From Marchantia polymorpha subsp. ruderalis (Eukaryota; Streptophyta; Marchantiopsida; Marchantiales; Marchantiaceae), in the NCBI GenBank assembly GCA_037833965.1, contig AP031353.1, positions 19,160,501-19,224,500 of the forward strand: a stretch of DNA of 64,000 nt, in the 5' to 3' direction. Positions within the stretch are counted from its first letter, which is position 1, and each line of letters opens with the position of its first letter. The notes beneath the pieces were generated by a model. That model was given only the letters and a program-made list of their open reading frames with translations, was not told where the DNA came from and made no database searches. This document shows positions 52,490 through 62,136 of the stretch, one piece after another. The translations under genes and the position numbers were made by a program.

Positions 52490-55308
52490 TTCTCTTTGCA
52501 AATTGAACTCGCGACTGAAATTTGTACACGTACACTTTTTTACACTGCTGTCAAGGCGAGTTGATGAAAGGGTGGCCAAAATTAATAATAAAGGATGGGA
52601 ATACCCATCAAGCCGTCCAGGGATAATACCAAATTTGGACTTATCAGAAATATCACAACTAAGAACCAATTGGCTCCCCGTCGTTTTTTGAAACGTAGGA
52701 AAGCGGTTCGAATTAATTTGGAAAATTACAGTACACTCAGTTTTTGAGTTTGCCATGCTCAATTGCACCTTGACCGAAACCTACCACAAGTATCAGCAGA
52801 CTAAATGTCTGCGGTTGTTTATTTTATGGAAGCCGTAATAGGAGGAGCGAGTTTCTGTCGTCCAGATTTTAAGTAGTGCTTGAATAAGTTACTAAATTCG
52901 TCTAACTTGTGCAAAGCACTAGTTGGTCAAGTTTTGATGATCGATTCTGTTGACTTTTTTTTCTTGAGAATTATGGAGATGATATAGAGGAGTGAAGGTG
53001 TAATGATTCTAAGTTTTTTTTCCTAGCCTCTACTTATGTTAGTTAGCGGTTATGGTTTTGCGTTGTGGATGAGATATACGTAGTTCTATGTAGCCACTAT
53101 CAATTTCTTTATGATAGTTTGAATACAAGCAATATGATGCTATAACATGTTCTACATCGTGCTTTCTATGTACAGAATCGCACTCAGCGACCACTTACTC
53201 AAACGGAAGCGAGAGCTCATATGTCGCAATACAGGGTGCCAGATTTTACTGACCTCTACTTGCTGCAGCTCTTCCTATGCTCGTTCTGTCGCTTCCAGTC
53301 TCCTGTCCGGTGTTCTCTTGAGCAATACCAGACCTTCTTACACAGCGTGAGGAAAAACGTTTGTTGCACAGGCGACGTATCTTCTCTCCTGTCAATGATT
53401 CCCCGTCATTGGGTGGAGGGAGGTTTCACCCTGTCAGACAGCGTTCTGTTATGAAGGAATTACTCTAGGTAACCTCCTCGCCACTCCTCTGGTAGCTGTG
53501 AAAGCATTGACTTGATCGAGTCCGACAACTTCCCGCTTTCATAGGCGTGTAGAATGGTTTGCATCTCGCAGGAGAGGAGTCACAAGCCTTGGTGAAGTCT
53601 GGGCCAGTTTGACCCTGGACAATTAGCCGAGGAAGAATCCCTCTGTTTAGTAGATGAGGAGCATTCAGATCCGTCATGGCCTGTCTCTCATCCGTCTAGA
53701 TTTCACTTCAGATGTACCAATTTATCAACTTGGCTTTGGAGGTCAGAAGGATTTCAAGACGATACTAGTCCGACGCAAATTTCTCCAATTTTACAACTCT
53801 CCAAAGTTCTCCAGGAAACGTCCAATGCGCTTCATCCACGCGAAACCAAAAAAGTCTACTGTAAAGGGCTCGGTTTTTACGGTGGAGTATAACGAACATC
53901 ACATTAACCAATTATTTCAGCTGTACGCAAGTCACGGTCCGTTCCTGCACATCCATCTTCAGAAATGGAGGGGATGAACAAGCATGCATGCTTTCACTGC
54001 TTGTACGAGTGTAAGCATCTGGTTCGACTTGAAAGTACCACTTCCGTCGGAGAATCCACGATTACTGACCTCGTCACGTCCATATCTCTTGATCTGTCAT
54101 TTCTATCCGATAATAAGTTTATTTATAGTCTGGAATTTTGAGTGAAAGGGTCAGATTCTTGCTTGTCCAGGCACAGTACTGCTGTGTAGAAATCCTAAAC
54201 CTTTGACTTCTTCTAAGTCAAAACTATCAAAGCGGGTCCACTATCCTCCTGCCTATCGATAGCAGTGCTTTTCTTTGTCGCATTCTTTCTGCCTCTACTC
54301 ACTTTGACCTGAGTCCAATGTATGTATGCAGCTCCTCCTATCATACAAGAGCGTATTTGGACATGTGCTAACTGGGAAGGTATTGATGCTTTAGATCGAG
54401 ATTGGATGCCAAAATTTACCAAAAGTGGAAAGTTCCACTGCTACTTGGCACCGGACTGAGGACATCTGACATGCAGATCTGCAATTGATGTGCAGTATTT
54501 GTAAGTGGGCACAGTTTCAACTAGACCTGGTCCTCATTCAGGTGAAAGGAGTAACCGCGTGATTCTCAGCATATTTGCAGAACACCTTCCTGGCCGGGAT
54601 TCTCAAGCCCCATGTTTTCAAGAGACTAGATCGACGTGCTGGTTTCCTGGAGGCTTCGGAGTTTATCCAGTTTTCATATAATCTACAATGAGAGCTAGAG
54701 CTGGAAAAACGTGCCCAAGGGACTTTACGACCTTGTTCGATGCTTGAATAGTGACAATCGTATCCTAAGACGACCTGGTAAGTCGTCTCTGGCTCGGCGA
54801 CCTGGTACGTCACGGTGGTCCATCCTATTCCGAACATGGTTCTGTCATTGTCACACTCGAATCAATCTTCTGAGGTTGGGCTAGACCGGAACGAGACCAG
54901 GACAAATCACGGCTTCTAAAACTTGTCCTGACTGAAGTAGGTCTCGTCTTGCTCATTTCGAAGGTTGTCGGAACCAGCACTCAGGATAAAAATGTTAGAT
55001 ATGTGAACTGAATGCCAGTTGATGACTGCGGCAGTAAGAGATACCAGAAACTCGTCAAGGTGGAGGAACCTCATAACTGCACCAGCCTCGGACAAAAATA
55101 TTGCGTAGACACGCGCAGGCATACCATCCGCACCATTGACTCGGATGCTTTTCATTCTTCTTGATTGGCTCATTCTTTCTGCACAAAAATCTGATACGTA
55201 AAAACCAAAGCATCGATCCGTTGACTTTGTCCGACCTTAATAGAGAGTGCGATTCCAGGCAAGCACCTACATTCTGGAGAAGGACAACTTTTGCTAAGTC
55301 GATGCCTC
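52490..55308. other. Intergenic with unassigned minus-strand frames
   Basis: No recognisable gene. On the minus strand, two ATG frames look weakly coding: 85 codons at 55173-54916 and 99 codons at 54837-54538, the latter with a TYQV motif occurring twice. They lie head-to-head with the CYP85-clan gene and could share its promoter region, but neither shows a known domain. A diverged repeat copy lies at 53813-54052. Confidence 0.35.
53813..54052 (+). repeat. Dispersed repeat, copy B
   Basis: This is the diverged counterpart of 46925-47060, same orientation. The two conserved blocks are 53813-53835 and 53974-54052, separated here by about 140 bases instead of about 36, so one copy gained or lost sequence. 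The repeat family is unknown. Confidence 0.6.
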
Positions 55309-55314
55309 TATAAG
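55309..55314 (+). promoter_or_regulatory. TATA box of the CYP85-clan gene
   Basis: CTATAAGT about 210 bases before the start codon at 55520 predicts transcription starting near 55340 and a leader of about 180 bases. The motif and spacing are typical; use is inferred. Confidence 0.5.
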
Positions 55315-55390
55315 TGACTGCTGGCTGGCATTACTTGTGTTTGCAACGGCAGCTACTGAAGATTCCAGTTGTTGAAGATAACAGACCACA

Positions 55391-55442
55391 ATGTCTGAAG
55401 GAAAGATTCATCTGTAGAATACGGATGATAAGCTTAGCTTAG
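55391..55442 (+). promoter_or_regulatory. Two upstream open reading frames in the leader
   Basis: Within the predicted leader, an ATG at 55391 opens an 8-residue frame (MSEGKIHL, stop at 55415-55417). An ATG at 55425 opens a 5-residue frame ending at 55442. Both precede the main start at 55520 and could lower its translation. They matter only if transcription starts upstream of 55391. Confidence 0.4.
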
Positions 55443-55519
55443 ACAGGCGAAGGTTGTCTGTAGGATCTAATAGATATTTTGGATTGTGATTAGATCATTC
55501 TCAAAATCGATTTAGATCC

Positions 55520-58500
55520 ATGAATCCGACTTTTGATTTTCGAGGTCATCTCCGAAACGTAGTTCCACGATTTCTGCTCATGGATTTCAGGGGACCAGAG
55601 TGGCAATTGAGCCACGATCAGGTAGTAGGAGTTTGTGTGGCAGGATTTTTCTTCCTCGTCTGGTTCTTTTGGGAATTCTACGATGATCGAAGGTATAATG
55701 TCCCAAAAGGATCTCTAGGATGGATTCCGTTCTTCGGCGAGACTCTAGAGTTCGCGAGGAATCCGCGAGATTACACTGCTAGGAGATTTAAAAAGTGAGT
55801 GCCAAATCGGAATTTCATCGCAGTTCCACGCAAACTGCAATGATGTATTTCTCCTGAAAGCCATCACTCTGTGTGCCTTACCTTGGGACTTAGTCAATTG
55901 CTCATGATTCACGCAGGTATGGACCAGTTTTCAAAGGCTGCTTTCTGGGACTTCGATCTGTGGTGTCCATGGATCCTGAGTTCAGCCAGCTTAGAGATGT
56001 GAACGGAGCCGAATGTTTCAAGATAACCCTGCCCAGGAACTTGAGGGCGATGATCGGAGACACCTACAACATGTCGGCCGAGCAAGCGGGACTGCAAAAA
56101 GTTCTACTGGGTGTGATGCAACCTGAGACCTTGAAATCACAGATCAAAGAAATAGAGGCACTAATCCTGGCGGGCTTGTCTCAATGGGAAGGAAAAACTA
56201 TTGGAGTCTGGAGATCATGTAAGAAGGTAAGTTCTTAGTCCTGATATTATCTAACTGTAGATATAGAGTTCTCGTAATGAGCACTACTTGAATTTCATGA
56301 TCAATACAGAAGAGTAACAGTCGTCTTACCAGACTGGACATGTATGTAATTTTCTTCTCAATCCTGCTTCTAGAACAGAATAATGGAATGCCAGTTTTCA
56401 GATTGAAACTATGTAAATTTGATTCAACGGTACTTAATTGCAAAGACTGTCCACTGATGAAGGTTCTCACTGTCTTGTTTCCCCTTTTTCGAGCAGATTG
56501 TTCTTTCCATTTCTGTGTACGTGAATCTGGGTCATGATCCCTCTGAAAAGAAGATACGTGATCAGATTTCCAAGCTTGTACCTATCTTCAACGAAGCACT
56601 TGTAGCACCACCGCTTTACCTTCCAGGCACATTGTACTACAGAGGCTACCAAGTGAGTCGTTCTAAAGCTTTGATAAAAACCAAGATTCCATTCAGTGCG
56701 AAAGATTTGGGTAAACAATGTGAACACATTAGAAGTTGCAGTCAGTTTCCGGATGACCCGAGCTAATTGGAAGATATGAAAACACTGTACATAAGATTTT
56801 AAATTGTGTTTTCTGGAACTGCTGGCAACCATCATGCTTGTGAGAGATAATTATGATAAGCCAGGATTAGCTTGGGAGGATTACGAATCTACTCAGCCTT
56901 GACCGTCAATTTTAAGAAATAAATAACTATCAGTTCAGAGTTATTCAGGCTGTACGTTTCTCAACTTTTGCCACCCTGTTTTCACAATAGGCAAGGTTGA
57001 AGATGGAGAGTTTACTCGGTCAAATGGTTAAAAGAAGGAGACAATCCTGGAGTGAGAACATTCTTCTCACAAGCAAAGATTTGCTCAGTGCTCTGTTGCG
57101 GTACAAGACTACAGAAGGAAAGGAGCTGAGCTTGAAGCAAATTACTGATGTAATATGTATTTCGTTCCTCGGCGGTCAAGACACCTCTACTGCAGCTCTC
57201 TCATGCACAATCAAAGAACTCTCCAAAAGTGCACTTATCAGAAAGGCTGTTGTGGTAATTGCCGAAACCTCACATCATTTTGTCACATCAACATCTTTCA
57301 CACATGCTTGACCAAAATAAAATGAGAGTTCACATGCACTTATCAGTTCATTCTCCTCTGTAATCTTGTATTTGGTGAATTTAGAATCACTCCTTCAAAA
57401 TTGTTGCTCTGACATCCATCCTAAGCATAGAGTCCAATTTGCTGCCCACTAGAGCATAAATCAGAAACATGAAAGTCAGTTTCTACAAAACTCGTCCTTC
57501 GAATGAATCATTGGCGACCTGTCGTTGTTGCGCAGGCAGAATGTGATGCCATCGAAGAGCGGAGATTTGCTTCAACTTCACTGACAATGGCGGATACAAG
57601 AAACATGCTTTACATTAAGAAGGTTAGGCTCAGTTCAAATTCCCAGACACACGTTGAGCAAGGTTATAGCGACCCAATTGGCCCTGAGTTTGGACAGAGC
57701 TGCTTCATCACTCATGGACAAAACAATCAGATTAGCATATCACTGACAAATACTAACATTACAGTCCAGACCTAATCTGAATTCTGCTCTTCTGACATGA
57801 TCGCCTGATTCGAGATGCAGCTATTCAAAGAAGTCCTCAGAAAACATACCATCGTTCCTTTCACGCAGAGGCAAGCCAAAGAAGATGTAGACATCAATGG
57901 TGAGTTGTCTGTCTACCTTTACCTAGTTGCTATGTTGATTTTGATGTTCTGTGTCTCCAGGAGATGTCTTAGGAAATTCCTTCTAACGAGTACCTTTTGA
58001 TTTTCTATGATTACTGATCGCAGGTTCTCTGATTCCTAGAGGGTGGTACGCAATAGCGATGTTGAGTAGTATTAACATGAACCCTAAGCTTTGGACAAAC
58101 CCAGAGGTGTTCAATCCGTCGAGATTCGATGTAAGTATATTACTCCATTCAGTTTAGAAGCATGTGAGTAGATTAGAGATCCAAGAGTTCTTCGTGTGAA
58201 CTGACTGGTCAGAGAGCCTTCACTTTATACAGGACCTCGATGGAACTCACCGCAAGATCAAGTCGTAATATTCTGGAGTGGGTTCCCTCTGACATGATGG
58301 CGGAGAAATGAGTGTCTGAGTTCGCAGCAGAACTTCTCATACAGCTTCTTGTGTCGATTTGTGTGACCTCTGACAATGTAGGAACCGCAGCAGGCAAAAG
58401 TATTTGCACCTTTTGGGGTTGGAGCGCACATGTGTCCTGCTAAAGCCCTCGCTGAACTGATCTCGAGTATCTTTGTGTACCATCTTCTCCACAAATACGA

Positions 58501-58867
58501 GTACATTTCTCACCCCTGTTTCCAGAACTTGGACTTTCATTCATTTTCATTGAACCCTGCTTCATGCCTATTGCAACAAATCATCGACTTAGGCAGCTGG
58601 CCAAACACGGCTAATATGGAACTCAAGAGTATGGATGGCTAAAGGCTTTGTCACTTTATGATAACAGGCATTAAAGCATGTGTTGCTATGTACATGTGGT
58701 ACAGGTGGAAGGTGGAGGGCAAGCTTGTGGATGAGAAACTTAAAACTGGAGCTCTACTTCCTATTCCAGTCCCGAAAGAAGAGATTCGTCTTCTTGTCAG
58801 ACGAAGGAAAATGATTGCGAAGAAGCAGATGACACCACCGTCAACCTTCGTACCCACTCATCGCTGA
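55520..58867 (+). CDS. Cytochrome P450, CYP85 clan, nine exons
   Basis: Exons 55520-55794, 55917-56226, 56497-56652, 56991-57254, 57536-57622, 57815-57899, 58024-58130, 58382-58500 and 58705-58867 join through eight GT-AG introns in compatible phases into 521 residues. A membrane anchor at about 36-50 is followed by PKGSLGWIPFFGETLEF, the CYP85-clan hinge. Then come KYGPVFKGCFLG, the I-helix GGQDTS (308-313), the K-helix Glu370-Arg373, NPSRF and the heme loop FAPFGVGAHMCPAKALAE with ligand Cys446. His444 replaces the usual Arg, as in CYP707 ABA 8'-hydroxylases; Ala448 replaces the usual Gly. CYP85-clan enzymes oxidise sterols, triterpenes, diterpenes or hormones. The substrate cannot be told, and it matches no named family closely in my recollection. 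Many short exons are normal for this clan. A second in-frame ATG lies at 55580. Confidence 0.9.
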
Positions 58868-59450
58868 AACCAGTTATTAAACTTTCTGTAGGATTGTGTA
58901 GGCCAGTCTGTGTAGGATTACACGGACCTCCGGACACCAGTCGACAATTTCCCAGCAGCCAACCAAGAGTAGATTTCCCCCTCCTACGATGAGTATACAC
59001 TCGTGAAGGATCCTGATGTCTACTGATTCGAACTTACTGTCTTCGTTTACTCAACGTCTAGAGAGGAGGAGGGAAGAGGACTTTGATTGACGAATTATGT
59101 TGGACCAGAAAGAAAAATTGGCATTCAATATTAACGTGAGTCCCCACCAGATTTATAAAGCCATCTCAAATTGGAATGTACTTGTACAAACCTTGCGTCT
59201 GTGTACGATACAAATAACATTCAATGTAAGAGTGTATACTTCGTCAAGAAAAATGAAAATTTCACAACTATTATTTGGGACAAAAGATACCGGATATTTA
59301 TGTGGAATCTAATCTCATTTTGTCTTGCATGTTCATTCATGGGTACCTGGTTGCTACATCTGAATGTACAACCATGCACTTGGGTTGTCCGATATCACCC
59401 GTATTTTATTCAAATCAACTTGCAATGCAGTTTAGCTACTTTTGAGGCGT
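58868..59450. other. 3' flank of the CYP85-clan gene
   Basis: This should contain the 3' UTR. The sequence becomes AT-rich from about 59.45 kb. Open stretches at 59097-59452 have no recognisable domain. Confidence 0.4.
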
Positions 59451-61800
59451 AGAAAAAATTACAAATTAAGAAGAGATACATATCTTAACACAGAATTGTG
59501 GGAAACATCATCGCGCATGAAGTTTGCATAAACCATCTCACACGCAATAAAAAGGTAATAAGACAAAGTGTAAAACTATTAATATAGGAATAAATCAGCA
59601 GAAGTATAATTTCTTATGATTTAGTATGAAATAATCAAAGATGATATATATATGTAGTATTAAAGGTCATGTTATCTTTTTTTATATATTTTAAAATATC
59701 TTTGTAAGAAATTATTTTCAAAAAATTAAAACATTGTTACTTTTTGTAGTATGAATTATATCTTGAAGAATTTCAAGACTGCCATAAAAAAATAACAGGT
59801 GTGCATTGTAATTATGAAGCTGATGCCATTTAATAAATTAATATTATTTGATGTAATATATGTACCTACTTCATTCATCACAAACAAAATTCACAATGTA
59901 TATAATCAAGCATGATCTAATAATTTAAAAAATCATGACATAAAAGTGAAGCTACACAGATATTGATCAACTCTTCAGAAATAAAATTTCAGAAAATTCT
60001 AATTCAAGTAATGGCTTGAAATGCGCATATACGTTGTCAAGAGCCACAAAATACATGTCACCAAATACTTTCACGAGAAGTTCATACTCGTAGGTCTTCT
60101 GTTGAAGTTAGTGAATTTAGATTAAGCTGGCAAGAATTTTTATTTTACATTAATAATTACTTTTGATAGTAACGAAGCTTGGTCCAATCTAAAACAAGGA
60201 TATTCGATTTAAAAATAAAATATTAAACAAAATTATAAATTGTACGAAATTTTAATAGGTTAATTAATGATTTGTACATTTTCAAACAAACCATGAACTT
60301 CTGATTTCTCTTAGCATGTTATTATCAACTACTTCTACAGCACCAGACTCTACAATTTGAAGGTTTTCACTATTGAGATGCCAGGTTTCATTCTCTTCAT
60401 AATAAATCATCGTGCCAATATTTTGTTGTTTCGATGATTTCCCATTCTACTCAACTCATAACGTTCATTTAAGTAGGGAAGCAAGCCGGGCACAAGAATA
60501 AATTAGTAGAGAAAAGAAAGATAAAACCTCAAATTAATCTAGAATTTATTTAAAAATCTCACAATTTTTGATTAATCAACTTTATCTCGGTTATATGCCA
60601 CATGTGCAGTTTGGAATTTACATGCACATGAAAATTGCTCTACAAATCTCGAGTTGTTAACTTTGTAATTTGATCAATTGAAGTCTTGAATCTAAATTGA
60701 CTTCAACCTGTTGTGGAAATTAACTAACTCACATAGTACTTTACAGATTCATTTGTAACTGAGTGTTGTACTTGTATAGTTATCTTTCATGTGGATGCTA
60801 AGATCAATTTTGTTTCTAAATCGCACAATTATCTCTAATTTTTTTAGTCAAATCTCATTCATCATTTTAGATCACATGTTGTAAAAAATTTGAAATTTAT
60901 TTTTGAACTGGAATAAATTCAGATGATATGTCAACAATCATCAAACTTATATTTAAGCTTGTATCAATATCTCATGGATTGAAAACAACTTTGACAATAA
61001 AAATTTTTTAGATCATTGAAATATTTTAGATTAAGAGAATAGCTTACTAGAAAACAAAACATACATTTTGAAATTAAAAAATATTTAAAATGATTATATT
61101 TTTCCTTAAATAGATTATTTTAGAAGTATAAAGAAGTAAAATTTCATTTCATCATTTAATACATTCTTAGTTGATTGATTATAATTATCAGTAGATTAGG
61201 TTATCAATCAAGCTATATGATTTGATGAATGTTAAGTACAGTATTTTATATATGCTTGAATCTTGCATCTAGTAAGAAGAGTAACAAAGACTACTATTTT
61301 ACAAATTGAATAATATTAAGAAGTGATGTTGTTTAAAATTTAAAATTGACTCATTGAAAACAAGAGAAAATTTAGAAGTGTATTTCTCATTATGCAGATA
61401 TACAAATAATAAAATATCCAACTGAGTTGCAAAATTTATACTCTTCTATTAGTCCCTGTTACTTGGAAAGGCTTCAATAAATGATTCACACAATCGATGT
61501 GCAATGCGGTGATATGTCAACAATGAATAATTTCTTCTAATCCTACGCTATTTGATAAAATATAGAAACCAAATTAAAACTATCATGATAAAGGAAGGTA
61601 TGGGAGTCAACTATGACATATCACTTATTCTTCCATCAGTCAATTTCAATTTTTAGAGAAAGCCATACATATTATCTACGTTCGGAGAATAACGGGTTAG
61701 AATCCCGTTGTTCGCTATAAACTAAAATTTTTTCATATTGTCATAAAGACAAATAAAAAAGTAAAATATTTCCAGAAACTTATCAAAATCTTTCCTTTTT
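59451..61800 (-). repeat. AT-rich block with possible copia remains
   Basis: Strongly AT-rich sequence with two minus-strand stretches that look coding. One, about 60446-60285, contains NIGTMIYYEENETWHLNSEN. The other, about 60107-59970, contains KVFGDMYFVALDNVYAHF and then a hydrophobic ILFL, the spacing seen at the copia integrase C-terminus. I see no LTR pair, reverse transcriptase motif or target duplication. If this is copia it is an old fragment with many breaks; the first stretch remains unexplained. Confidence 0.3.
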
Positions 61801-62019
61801 TTTGGAGAAAAAATTTCTCGGTCCTACAAGACTTTATCGCCGGTATCGTTCCTTTGGACAAAAAATAACTGCGCGGAACCATTCACGGCCTTGAACCCTT
61901 CGGGACTTGTTAAACAAAAGAAATCTCTTTCGGATCAAAAGGTGTTGCGCAACTCTTCTTCTAGTCTCGTGACTTTCGCGGCCATAGGTATGAAAAGCAC
62001 GTAGCTTTCATATATCTCT

Positions 62020-62043
62020 GGTTATGGTAATGGTAATGGTAAA
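62020..62043 (-). repeat. Short TGGTAA tandem tract (LINE 3' tail)
   Basis: The plus strand reads GGTTATGGTAATGGTAATGG and continues with TAAAT, about three TGGTAA units. Read on the minus strand it is a (TTACCA) tract immediately after the LINE 3' untranslated region. Several non-LTR families end in a short tandem repeat rather than poly-A, so this likely marks the element's 3' end. Confidence 0.65.
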
Positions 62044-62136
62044 TAGATCAAGCCCGTGGGACCCAAAGGGTCAAAAGGCTAAATAACACAATACAAACAA
62101 TCCAACTCCAAACAAGGAGAGAACCAAAAGAACCAT

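Noticed and set aside
61692-61708. tRNA-like T-arm (ACGGG TTAGAAT CCCGT)
   Set aside because: No matching acceptor stem, D-arm or anticodon arm lies upstream at the right spacing, and the loop departs from TTCGAAT.
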